Assembly (NCBI GenBank): GCA_900095095.1
Contig: FMBT01000558.1
Span: forward strand, 1-52,275
Length of the DNA: 52,275 nucleotides
Source: Fragilariopsis cylindrus CCMP1102
Lineage: Eukaryota > Bacillariophyta > Bacillariophyceae > Bacillariales > Bacillariaceae
Direction of reading: 5' to 3'
In this document: positions 19,384 to 30,100 of the stretch, piece after piece
Numbering within the stretch: the first letter of the stretch is position 1
Layout: the number at the start of each line of letters is the position of its first letter
Made by a program: the position numbers and the translations under genes
Notes under the pieces: model-generated
Seen by the model: the letters and a program-made list of their open reading frames with translations, nothing else
Databases searched by the model: none
Told to the model about the DNA's origin: nothing

Positions 19384-20700
19384 TTATGTATGATATTTCA
19401 GATGACAACTGACTACAGTTTGGATTCCATTTAACTTCTTAGTCGTATGACAAAGCCAAACATCTATATTCTTATTCATACTACACTCCTCACATCAATA
19501 GACTGTTTTAAATGACATATTTGTGATAGCATCTTGATCAAAACCATGCCCTTTACTATCTAAACCTCTTACTAGCATTGGTGCTGGCTGATGAACCCTC
19601 CAATTCTGTACTAATCTCCTTCTACTAAAAGCACATTGTTGATAATGTCAACCATGGGGGCTAGTTTAATCTATAGGCTGACCAGAAATACCAGGATGCA
19701 CAGCTCCAGTCCCATGAGCATGTTGTTGTATGTATGGTTGTCGAACTGAATCACTCCTTACTTTTCTACCTTCCTGAGAAGAAGAGGTAGTGATATCCTT
19801 GGTAGCACTGGTTGATGCACCACACTTTCTCAGTCACATATCATCACCCCTTTGAAGTAGAGAGTGAGTTAAATTAAATTATGTATCCCCAATTTCAATT
19901 TTGGTACAACTTGAACAGGATGGAATCTCTTGTAAAGATAACAAAATAGTTTGTTGGTATTATTAATATTCATATTGTAATAACAAGCTGCTATTCTTGG
20001 TGGCCAACCATGTAAATGGGATTCAGTAGCAATATCATACTTAGCTTCGAAACAGCTCCCTTTATCAATCCAATGATAAGTAAAACAGTACTCCTTTTGT
20101 TGTGCAGCAGATCAATCAACTTCACTTTGTTCCCTCTCCCTTCTTTTTTGTTCTCTGATCTCTTTTCTTCCTCATCATTCCTCCCCTTATAATAACAGGA
20201 GAATGGAAATTAGAAAGGGTCTTGACGAAGTTGTTATCACCCCAAACAGCGTATTTCAATGACTTATCTTGGTGTTGATAGAAAAGTGACTCATGACTAC
20301 CAGTAAGAATCTCCTTTTCTCTTATATAAGCTTTTCCCAAGGCACCGGCACCAGTACAGTCAGTTTGACAAGTACCAACCATGTTAATACCCCATACTTC
20401 CCGGCCAACTTGGCACATAGCATCACCCATGTAAGCAGAATCTATGACAACACAGTGACCTTTCCCCTTGAATGAATGAAGCATAAAGTCATACAATGAC
20501 ACCATCTTCAGTTTAGTAAACAGTATTAATATTATGAACAACCGCCCCTTTCCTTGGAAGCTTTTAGCTAGAGCGGCGCTCGCAGCGTTGGTGTTCGCAA
20601 AGAGAGTGGGCACGCTGCCTTTGGGGTTGATGCACATTGTCTCGGTGACCCTGCAGCCGTTACCATGCTCGTCGGGTGCGAAGCGAAGCAACACGCCCTT
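19384..20700 (-). mobile_element. Decayed piggyBac-like transposase
   Basis: Fragments in order on the minus strand match a piggyBac-type DDE transposase. They are GHCVVIDSAYMGDAM (DDE core Asp region, about 20410-20465), then KEYCFTYHWIDKGSCFEAKYD, HGWPPRIAACYYNMNINN (about 19960-20105) and LQRGDDM. The C-terminal cysteine-rich finger reads CEECSMNKN, then WLCHTTKK and SCHLKYHT, ending with TAA at 19384. The copy is dead. The frame changes around 20110-20130, an in-frame TGA follows EVD, and further stops occur after GDDM, QPID, SPHG and TVY. The segment 20535-20700 is distinctly richer in GC than the rest. No TTAA-flanked termini could be assigned with confidence. Confidence 0.8.
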
Positions 20701-20872
20701 GGCTCAAATCTTACCTCGCTTCAACTCGGCTTAAAATATCGATAGGTGTTTATTGTTAAAAAGAAACGATATTCATAAGATCTAGCTGATGAACAAGAGC
20801 TTTTCAAAACAACTTCAGATCTGAATATGTTTTTTTCTTTTCTTCAGATGTGCGCGTTTAAAAAAACTACTG

Positions 20873-21440
20873 CTACGCGCGTCACAAACTGGAAACGTCA
20901 CAAACTGGAAATTATCAAAAAAAGCACGCAGTTTACTAGCTCATCTTATTTCATTTTTTAAAGTTTGTACCAGTAGCAATAGGTTAATAAATCAATAAAA
21001 ATAAGGTTTCTGAATAATCTATAAATATAGATTGATAGCTCTTAAAAATTTGAACAAGAAGAAGTATTGAAAGTATATTTTTTCCCTGTCATACTGGAAA
21101 ATAATCTACCGGTGAGTAAGTGGTATTTTTGGCCAAAATTGCTAGTGTTTTTCACTAGTTAAATCATGGTTAATTCAGTCTCTACTAAATCAATATCAGT
21201 ACACTCCTGAAACAATAGTAAGTCAAGGTAACTACATTATCTTCTTCCATATGTGTAATAGATTAGATTGTTATATTAGTATTAACACTTTTGAGCATGT
21301 TCTCTTTGATTTATTAGACACTCCATACAGTAGTACTTTTCATCATAAATTCATAGATTTTTTGTTTATTTCGCGTAAAATGCGTGTATTATATATTAAA
21401 AAAAATTAAACTGGAAATTTCCAGTTTGTGACGCGCGTAG
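20873..21440. mobile_element. 568 bp non-autonomous element with 23 bp TIRs and ACTG target duplication
   Basis: The first 23 bases (CTACGCGCGTCACAAACTGG plus AAA) are an exact reverse complement of 21418-21440. The same 4 bp, ACTG, flanks both ends (20869-20872 and 21441-21444), as expected for a target-site duplication. The interior is AT-rich with no coding capacity. Left of centre the terminal motif is repeated directly (16 bp at 20880-20895 and 20896-20911). The right end carries a 20 bp perfect palindrome (21408-21427). It therefore looks like a MITE-type DNA transposon mobilised in trans. The TIR and TSD do not fit piggyBac (TTAA), so it is probably unrelated to the neighbouring remnant. 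Confidence 0.75.
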
Positions 21441-21714
21441 ACTGTATCTACTTATTTCCCACGGTCAAATCGAAAAATTTCGGCACGGTACACAAAAACC
21501 TGTAAATTCTGGTTTAGTGTTGTAACTGTTTCTGTTCCTGACACAATTGCTACTCCATCCGTTGAATGTCAAAATCATATCCATCTACCTCTAGCAAAAA
21601 GTTTTTTTCAGCGATGATCTCGTAGTCTGTTTCGTGATATCGTATCACTTCTCATAATCTTGTTCATTCAATTCGGTCACGATTACTGCATAAAAAAAAA
21701 GAAAAACTTACAGT

Positions 21715-22950
21715 ATGCCTTTTCCGAGAAGCAACGATGATGACTTGTATAATATTTTAGGTGTCGAACCCGGTGCCGACGATGCCGTGATAAAGAAGGC
21801 GTACAGAAAACTGGCTTTGAAGTTACATCCAGACAAGCTACCATTAAATTCTAGCCATGAGCCTTTTACAAAGTTACAGGAAGCCTACGGTATCCTACGA
21901 AAAATCGAAAGTCGAGAAAGGTATGATATTAAACGAGCAAAGGAAACATCGGAGAACAGAGGCAAACATGACCAGAAGAAAGCACAGGAGTTTCCGTTAG
22001 GAACACGAGTAATCCTCCACGGCTTGGTAAAAGCTGCGTATCTTAATGGTGAGGTCGCCGTTGTAAAATCAAAGAGTGTTACAAGTGGACGATACAGGAT
22101 CTATCTCAAAGAATTCGATCTAATCGTCGACATAAAGCCTCGCAATCTCATATTTGAACCCAAAAGTGAAGCCGACGAAAGACCAAAGCGTCAACACAGA
22201 ACTACGCCGTCGTCTTCGTCGAATACAAACGCAAAACGAAGTACAACGCCACCCCCGAGAACAGCAGAAAATAGTAGACCAAAAAAATCTAGCTATAAGT
22301 ATGCTTCGTCTCAAAAAGGTCGTACCGCTAAAGGAAGTAATCAATATTACGACGAACACACTTCTTCTTCGTCGAATACAAACACAAAAGGAAGTACTAC
22401 GCCGCCCCCGAGAACAGCAGAAACTAGTAAACCAAAACAATCTAGCTATAAGAATTCTTCGTATCGAAAAGGTACCGCTAAAGGAAGTAATCAAGATTTC
22501 AACGAACACACATGCAATTTTGGATCGGGATATTCTTCGTCGTCATGCGAACGGAATCAAAAATCTCAGGAAAAGAACCGAGATCAACGCCGGTCTTCCA
22601 AGACTAGCGATACCGCTACCGTCCCCAATACCAGCAGTAGGAAGGACAGTAGTGAGGGGAACACCTACAATTCCAATGGTAAGGCCAACGGGAGTACCCT
22701 ACACACAGGACCGCAGGGTGGACAGTTTTACTACAATACAGCCAGCGGTGGAAAAAGCTACGTCAAACGTAGCGTAAGTAGCAATTGCAGCATTAGTAAC
22801 ACTAATTCGAGAGGAAGCAGCTGCATAGGCAGTCGCGGCGAAAGCCGCACTTATTCGAGCAGCGGTAGTGCGAATGGCCGGACGTTACACACTGGCTCTC
22901 GCGGTGGCACCTATTATATGACCAGTGGTGGGAACAAGCGGTATGTATAA
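21715..22950 (+). CDS. DnaJ-domain protein with two C-terminal PBCV-type basic adaptor motifs
   Basis: An Hsp70 co-chaperone-type J domain occupies residues 9-72 (LYNILGVEPGADDAVIKKAY) with His-Pro-Asp at 38-40. Residues about 92-140 form a small beta-rich segment (GTRVILHGLVKAAYLNGEVAVV). The middle contains two copies of a Ser/Thr/Pro/Lys-rich unit of about 52-54 residues (SSSSNTN ... TTPPPRTAE ... SSYK ... AKGSNQ ... EHT), encoded at about 22208-22510. The C-terminus has two copies of NGxTLHTGxxGGxxYYxTxSGxxxYV (residues about 327-347 and 387-411). This is the basic adaptor motif first described in chlorella-virus (PBCV-1) proteins. The start follows an AT-rich leader and is the first in-frame Met. 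The single exon is intact. Confidence 0.85.
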   Translation: MPFPRSNDDDLYNILGVEPGADDAVIKKAYRKLALKLHPDKLPLNSSHEPFTKLQEAYGILRKIESRERYDIKRAKETSENRGKHDQKKAQEFPLGTRVILHGLVKAAYLNGEVAVVKSKSVTSGRYRIYLKEFDLIVDIKPRNLIFEPKSEADERPKRQHRTTPSSSSNTNAKRSTTPPPRTAENSRPKKSSYKYASSQKGRTAKGSNQYYDEHTSSSSNTNTKGSTTPPPRTAETSKPKQSSYKNSSYRKGTAKGSNQDFNEHTCNFGSGYSSSSCERNQKSQEKNRDQRRSSKTSDTATVPNTSSRKDSSEGNTYNSNGKANGSTLHTGPQGGQFYYNTASGGKSYVKRSVSSNCSISNTNSRGSSCIGSRGESRTYSSSGSANGRTLHTGSRGGTYYMTSGGNKRYV

Positions 22951-23386
22951 TAGCATGTTTACATTAATTAAATAATACGTTTAGTCTATCAATAATTAAG
23001 ATAGACGACATGTAGCCAGCAGAAGTGTTTTTGAAATTCTTGAAATTTAACTGCCGATGTTTGGGACCCGTATAATTATCTTAATAATCCAACAAAGATT
23101 ATGACAGAAACGGCAATGGTAGCCTTTATTCGATATACTAGAGTTTATGTTTATGGTCCTTTTCTATCCTGTTTGATCCACCCGTTGGTATCGGAGTGAG
23201 AATTGAGAATATTTCCTTTGATTGACAAAGGCAAAGAAAGCTTGAACACCTTCTTCAACAGCATACCACCAAGTCGCGGCGATGCTCTTCAAAGAATGCA
23301 TTTGTTGTGTTATTATTTTACCATCAATGCATCATCCTGTGGATTTTATGTACATCCTTACTTTTTTTTGCCCTTTTGTTAATTAA
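22951..23386. other. Intergenic stretch after the DnaJ gene
   Basis: About 0.43 kb of AT-rich sequence. Short plus-strand frames exist but none has recognisable content, and no repeat or RNA gene is visible. Confidence 0.5.
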
Positions 23387-24030
23387 TTGTATGGTCTTCT
23401 CTGTGGCTACAACATTTCTGCTGCTCCTGCTGCTCCTGCTGCTCCTGATAATGCTAGTGTTGCCGCCGTTCCCAATGTTCCTACTGTCGTTGATGTTACT
23501 AGCATCCCCAATATTGCTGCTGTTACTACCGTTACTGCCATTGTAGCTGTTCCAGCTCCGGTATTAGCACAATATGGTTTGCCTAGACATTTTCAACCAA
23601 AGATTGATAATATGGATCTTAATATTTACAGTACCATTAGCAAACAAAAGGTGTTTCCATAAAGTTCATCCAATCAACAAATAGTCATCCTATTAATTTA
23701 CCACGTCCTGTTTTGATGGTCTCTTTGCCTCCAACGCAATTGGCTACACAGACTTTGGTACAATACTTTATTGCTAATATTGATTACATGAATATACAAG
23801 CCTACCTACAGGATGATTCCACCAATTTTCAGTGGGGATTGCACTTATTTGCAGAAGCTTTTCAACATTTCTCAATACGACCAAAAATCGATACCCTCTG
23901 TGCCTACCTGCATAAACTAGACTTACCTGATGGACCTGTGCACAATTCTTCTCGGCTTCATACTGATGATAGTGATGACTACTATGATGATGAGCATGCA
24001 ATATTTTCCAGAAGCTATTTCGAATCGTAA
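23387..24030 (+). CDS. Unrecognised coding-like region in two overlapping frames
   Basis: I do not recognise this protein. The first frame (23387-23662) encodes an Ala/Pro/Val-rich stretch from GCTGCTCCT repeats, then PVLAQYGLPRHFQPKIDNMDLNIY. A second frame, open across the first stop and running to 24030, encodes ALLT-free, ordinary-looking text: NLPRPVLMVSLPPTQLATQ, then FIANIDYMNIQAYLQDD and HLFAEAFQHFSIRPKIDTLC, ending in an acidic tail. The two overlap for about 60 bp near 23600-23662, so one frame change or an unseen intron would join them. Composition looks coding, but there is no conserved motif. It could be a lineage-specific gene or a decayed element fragment. Confidence 0.3.
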
Positions 24031-24277
24031 GTTAGTCGAAAATCTAAAAATAAATTATTTCACGATTAGAAAATCTTTTAGAAGTTGAAAGTCTGACCGC
24101 CACAACAACAACATCAATCGAAAAAACAAAAAAATGAACAGATTAAACAAGATGTCGATGCTGTTGAATGTAACATCAGCAACAGGTCACCACTTTACTG
24201 GTAGTAGCTCATGTAATACATGCATTGTAACAGCAGCAAACGATACATTATTGACGTGCATGGACAAAATGGAATAA

Positions 24278-25559
24278 ATGGTCCGTTTGTATTTCATCAC
24301 CGGAGCTAATAGTGGATGTGGGTTGGAAGCAGCACGACAATTATCAATACATTTCTCTCAACAACAAGAAAATCAGGTTGAGAATAATAATGTCAACAAC
24401 GATGAGAGCATCAATGACAAGGTTAAGATTTACCTTCTTTGTCGGTCAGAGGAAAAAGCCAATGAAGCTATGGCAGATATCGGTACAAGTAATTTAGAGT
24501 ATATGAAATTTGATGCCTACGACGATAGTGAGACAATTCAGGAGAATATATGTCTTTCACTCCCACCGAATGACGACAATAAGGTCGTAATCGGTGGTAT
24601 CATATTGAATGCTGGTGGATTCGGTGACGGTAACAACAACAACAACAACAACAGCAGCAATAGCAACGAAAATATCAATGCTGATGTTGTTGATGATGAT
24701 AACGATCGTTGTGATCGTCGAGCTTGTAATGTCGCTCAATTGAATATTATAGGACACGCGATCTTAGTTAATCATCTTATTTCGATGTACAAGATTGATG
24801 ATGAAGCTAATACTACAACTCGCACTCGCATTGTTGCTGTTGGGTCCGAAGCAAGCTTTGCTTCACCTGGAATTACAATGGATTATAAAACGGCTAGCTT
24901 TGTAGAGCATCTATCAGGCACTGTTGCATATAAGGATCGGTCCTTTGGTATTGATTATGGATGGACGAAAGGCATATTAGCTTTATACTGGGCCGCATTT
25001 GCTCGACGTCATCCTGAATTGTATGTAATAACGGTATCACCAGGTGCTGTCTCTAACACAAAATTATTCACTCAAGAAGGCGTTTCACCGTTCCTTCGTG
25101 GGATTGCTCGTCTATCTCAGGTACGTGCGTACGTGCGTACGTATTGAGTATGTGTGTGTGTACTGTACGCATATTATAATGAATTTGTTGTTCTAAAAAA
25201 TGGAGAAAAATGTCTTCTAACAATATAAACGTGGACTTTTAAACTTGTACGATAAAAATAATAAATTTAACTAGTGTCTTGGGGGAAATCACACAGTCGA
25301 AGAGGGAGCTAAACGATATGTTGACGCCTTACTGTTAAGTAACGATGTGTATAATATTAACATTATTGTCGATAGTAACAATGAAAATAACAATGGCGAT
25401 GTAACACAGCACCTGCCAGCAAGTGGTAATTTTTTAGCTTCACGAAAGGGATTCACCAAAGATTATGGTAATGTCGCATTCCATAAGAAGGGTGGTTTTG
25501 TTACCGACATAAAGTTACAAGATAAAGCTTGGGATGCAGTAAACCAGTTTCTCTTATAA
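24278..25559 (+). CDS. Short-chain dehydrogenase/reductase (SDR)
   Basis: NAD(P)-dependent oxidoreductase of the SDR family; substrate unknown. Two exons (24278-25120 and 25275-25559) give 375 residues. The N-terminus is the cofactor site, LYFITGANSGCGLEAARQL. NAG follows in IILNAGGFGD, the catalytic Ser in VGSEASFASPG, and YGWTK (Tyr about 226) is the YxxxK pair. PGAVSNT is the usual PG motif. An Asn-rich insertion of 20-30 residues (AAC/AGC repeat) follows the NAG. Removing the 154 bp intron (donor GTACGT inside a GTACGTGC repeat, acceptor AACTAG) joins LSQ to CLGGNHTVEEGAKRYVDALL, a typical SDR tail. It lies 0.5 kb upstream of a co-directional quinone reductase gene. Confidence 0.85.
25121..25274 (+). 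other. Intron in the SDR gene
   Basis: A 154 bp phase-0 intron. The donor is GTACGT at the start of an 8-mer repeat (GTACGTGC), so several shifted donors are possible. A GT microsatellite follows. The acceptor AACTAG precedes TGTCTTGGGGGA. The joined protein has the expected SDR C-terminal sequence. Confidence 0.75.
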
Positions 25560-26044
25560 TAATGATGAGATTTTAGAAATATAGTACATTGTACTAAAAA
25601 TATATAATACCATTACTTGAAATCAATTTAAGCTTTCCCTCAGAATAATTATATGTATGTGATGCGTATTCAATATGTCAAACAATCTTGACTTCTGAGT
25701 CGTGCGGGACTAAAGCTTCGCGGAAATAAAAGATATCACCCATACTGCATGTACCTGATGATGGTACCCCGCCTTCGCATTCGCATTCCATTTCTTTTTG
25801 TTTCCTTGCCGTGAGATCTCGATCCAACTGTACCAGCAAACGAGATTTAGAAATTAGAATGCCCTGTTGAAGCGATTTGCATCACATTGACACTGAAAGG
25901 TTTTACGACGACGAATAAGAAGGTCTGTGAAACGGGATCATTTATTTCTGTTTTGAAAAGTCAATACATTGTTGCAAAAAGCTCCGAGCCATCAACAATT
26001 ACACTATATAGCTTTACATACATACAATATATTGAATCATTATC
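25560..26044. promoter_or_regulatory. Spacer between SDR and quinone reductase genes
   Basis: This 485 bp stretch lies between two plus-strand genes. A small plus-strand frame at 25887-26099 has no recognisable content and overlaps the next start, so it is not called. It presumably holds the 3' UTR of the SDR gene and the promoter of the next gene. Confidence 0.4.
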
Positions 26045-26912
26045 ATGGGTGCTCTGGATCTTATCTATAGTATCCCCGGTGTTTGGAAGTTACAGGTGAC
26101 TGTGAACCAGTTTTTAAGTTACGTTCCACCCCCACCGCCTAAAAACCAGGGCGCACCTCGCAAGATACTTATTGTATCATCCCATCCTGTCCCAGAGAGT
26201 TATTCTCTAGCTATCGCTAGGACGGTAGAAGAAACAGCAAAAGAACAAGGACACGAAGTCCAAAGGATCGACTTAGGTCTAGAAAAATTTGATCCTGTTC
26301 TTAACAAAAAGGAAAGATTAGCATATTTTGACGATACCAATAAGGATGATAAGAATCTACCGAAAGATGTTCGAGGTTACATTCAGAAACTCAAATGGTG
26401 TGATACTTTATTTTTTGTCTACCCGACTTGGTGGGTAAGTAATTCAATCATATCTTACTTTTGTCGTATTTTACTACTACTGTACTGTTATCTTTATTGT
26501 TTGTATTCTCAACATTACACTATATAAATGCCTCATGTTTTATTGTCAAATACCCTGGTAGATGAATACACCCGGCGCACTTAAAGGATTTCTAGATCGA
26601 ACTTTGGTCCCTCACCATTGTTGGCATTTCCCAAAAGAGGAAACGGGAATAAAAAGTTATTTACCAGTTGGGCTAGCACCAGGTCTACTCAACATAGAAC
26701 AGGTCTACGGTATCAGTACGTATGGATGTACGCGTCCCATAGCGACATTGGCAGGCGATAATGGTCGAAGAATGATCTCAAATGCAATCCTACCTATATT
26801 CAGCAATGATTGTACCATCCGTTGGCACGGTCTCTATTCTATGGATTTTCAGACTGACGAGAATCGACGAATTTTTCTCGACGAAGTCAAAGCAATGGTG
26901 AAGGAGATTTAA
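26045..26912 (+). CDS. Flavodoxin-fold NAD(P)H:quinone oxidoreductase (NQO-like)
   Basis: The protein resembles the flavodoxin_2 / NQO1 family: FMN/FAD-binding enzymes that reduce quinones by two electrons. Two exons (26045-26434, 26562-26912) make 246 residues, close to family size. Residues about 43-75 hold KILIVSSHPVPESYSLAIA, the flavin phosphate-binding loop. FFVYPTWW joins across the intron to MNTPGALKGFLDRTL, reproducing the family motif (PTWW..P..LKGF.DR). YGISTYG, with an alternate cofactor loop, follows. A 40-residue N-terminal extension contains a Pro run (VPPPPPKN). The start ATG at 26045 gives MGALDLIYS, so Gly2 would be available for N-myristoylation, but that is only a possibility. 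Confidence 0.85.
26435..26561 (+). other. Intron in the quinone reductase gene
   Basis: A 127 bp phase-0 intron with donor GTAAGTAATT and acceptor CTGGTAG. It restores the conserved PTWW-MNTPGALKGF junction exactly. A stop-containing reading-through frame shows that splicing is needed for a full protein. Confidence 0.88.
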
Positions 26913-27141
26913 AATGTTTCGGTAATCGAAAAACGACAGGAATTTTTTTAAAAATATATGTCTTTAGGTGGCAGTGCGTTGCAAGGACAGCAGTTAACCC
27001 CATGTGAATTCAATGTATTACGATAGTAAAAGTTTCAATATTGAGACAGTAATAAACATATTATTATCATTGTTATATAGCATTGTTATAGCATTGATAC
27101 ACAGACTTAATGGCGACTGCTTGTTACTCTAGGAGCAAAAT

Positions 27142-30100
27142 TTATCCCTCGAGAGAAACTACTGATGGACTGATGGCTAAAATTCGTTCATCAACCCCAT
27201 TGTGAACGCTATCAGTTTCGTGGATTTCGTCTTGAAGCTCGGGTATCGTCTCTTCGGAGCATTTCAAAGCAGCGATACCAATGTGCGAAGTCTTCTTGTT
27301 TTTGCGGGCTATTTTCTCCTGATTTTTCGAAGAAGCGGCCGAAGAAGAAACGTGTGATTCGTGACAATCCCTATCGGTATTGACCTCAGAGCCGTTCGTA
27401 TCATTATGTTTCTGGGAATTTCGTACTTTGCCTCGATTAGAGCTACTCCGTCTTCTAAAAGATGTACAAAACATTATCATGCGACATAGAAGAAGTGTGA
27501 AAACTGCGGCAACTACTGTCATACCCCCATCGTAATAGGTAGACCACACCGAAAAAAACTCTTTGTATGTCGCACTTTGAAACCATACATTCGATTTGAT
27601 ACTGTAATCCCCAGTCAAATTAATGAAATGAGCAACGAACGAACCGCAAGTATTGTTGATTTGTGTATAGATGTCTTTCGAGAACAGAGATAATAGAAAA
27701 CGAAGGATCATAGGAACCAATCTATTTTTCACAGTCACGAACACATACCAGCCATTCGAAATGATCCATGTAGTCACTGTGGAAATAACTGACAATATCA
27801 GTTTCTTTAGCATTCTCATACTTGCGGGTTCTGCTATTTGTTCTTCAAGTCTTGATAGGCGCTCTTCTTGATCACGTCTGAGATTATCCAATTTCAATGC
27901 AAGATCTAGTACGACACGTTGGTAACAGCTTATAGACATTTTTGCAAATTGATCATGGACTGATAAGCTTGTCTGTAGCGCAAAAATTTCGTCTGTGAGT
28001 TTCTTGAACATCGGCTCCATCATTCCAACACTCTGAGAACTACCGCTGGTGGCAGCGGCTTTTCGTGTAGCGGATACTTTGGCTTTGAATCCCGCAAAAT
28101 CTAAATTGACAAGACATTCTGCACTAGGGATATCTTTGAGTAGCTTTAATATGGCAAGATCTAAAGAATCATTTGCACCCGCGACAGCTTCGTCTTCAAC
28201 TTTTTTGACAGGCGCGTGTTCTTCTTTCTTTGTGGGCGACTTCGAGATTTTGCTCTTATCATCCGAAATTGCGCTCGGCGTTTCTTCGATGATTTTGGTA
28301 GCGATCTTCGTGTGATCCCCCGATGACCTATTACTTTTATCGATGGCTTGGTTCTGAGACGATTCATTTGCGGTGGAGGAATGGTCAATACTATTGCTAA
28401 GATTAAGAGAAATCATGGACGAGAGGCCACTTCCAAATCTCTTTTGGGCGTATTCCCCGGAGAATTCGTTCATTTTAGGAGGAACGATACTACTATCATC
28501 ATCTTCAGTTGCCAGTAATGATATATCACCACTAACCAGCCGAGATCCGAACGAGTATAGCGAATCAAAAGCTAACCGACTGATTTGATGAACAGTTCTC
28601 ATTTCACCATCTTCTTGGATTTGGCGTCCGACAGAATTCCTCGAATGCGACGGTAGGACAGATAGAGTATCAGGAATCATATCGTATAGATCGGAGAATA
28701 GTTTTTCGTCTGCCACCTTTTCTCCTTGAAGAATTTCAGAGAATGTAGGAGGCGATCGAAAATGATACAAAGGATTCATTTTTGAATGAATGGAAGCAAT
28801 AGCATCGGCATTCTTTGGGTTGGAATCTACATCCGTTACCACGTCAAGATTGCCTGTAGCTGTATCAGGAGCCTCGTTGTATACAGCATATGAGATAGAA
28901 GTATTCTGACTGTCAATGTCCTCCTCAATATGCATCAATTCTTCGTTGGTCTTTTCTTCTATATCTGCCTTAATTTCGCCTGTTGCAACCTCGGATTGCT
29001 CCGTATATTCTTCATTGTTTTCTTCAATACCTTCCCACTGTTCGTGAAAACCCTGCACCATATTACTACCGTGAACCTGAATTTGACTGAGCGTACAGTA
29101 ATACTCGGCTCCGTGGTGTGTCAGAAACTTAAATTTGAGATATCTAGCCCATGTTGGACTATCTAATGTGAAGATCTGTTCACCATTTCCAGATTCCGCT
29201 CTGTACGTTCCCAGGTCGACCCAATTACCAAGAGTATGGCTACCCTTTACTTGAAAGTCTTTTATTGTGGAAGAAAAACGTTCATAGTTTGCAAGCTTGA
29301 TCACTTTCACTAGAATATCTTCCGACAGACTCAATACGACATATTTTCTCTCCTCACTACAAGGTACGATCGCATACTTGTCACGATCTCCTATCATCAA
29401 ATTCGATGTCCCCTTAAAGTCGGATGACTTTTCAATAATTAATGCTCCCGCTGTCTTACTAGCATAATCCACCGATACTCGATCTGTCAAATCTTCGTCT
29501 TCGTCATCGTCATCTACTATTGTGGCGTTTGTTTCCTCTACTTCGGATTCAGTTTTACCATCTTCTTCGACTAATTGATCCGAAGTCTCGTCTTTGTTTC
29601 CAACGACGCTATCGTTCGCTTTTCCTCCATCTATCTCCAATTTCTCATCTTCAATTTCATCCGACGACTCGGCTTCTACATCATTCACGTCTAAGATAGC
29701 ATTGTGGGGATCTTTCTTGTTCTCTTCTTCTCCGGGCATTTGTTTGGTTTCGTCAGTAGCAGTAGCAGTAGCGTTAGTATCAGTAACATGATCGCCCGAT
29801 GATAGCTTGGATAATTTTTCCAATACGCCTGTCAAAAGAGTTTTTCGATCGTCATCATTTTCGTCAATATGCTGTACGATCGCACTTTTATACTCCTCTG
29901 CGTGGGTCAAGGCTTCATTGTTGTTCCCCGCTTTTACGTTGCTTGTTTCTTCCGTAGAATTTTCTAATGATGTTTCTGCTGGAACACCCTCGTTGTTGTT
30001 GTTGTTGTTGTCGTTGTCGAGATCATTATTTTGTTTTGTTTCTTCGTCGTTTCCTTCAGAATTATTGCTCTCATCAGATACATTATTATTCGTATCGTGT

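Noticed and set aside
19384..21440. The piggyBac remnant and the TIR element as one transposon
   Set aside because: The TIRs enclose only 568 bp that does not include the transposase, and the ACTG duplication does not match piggyBac's TTAA.
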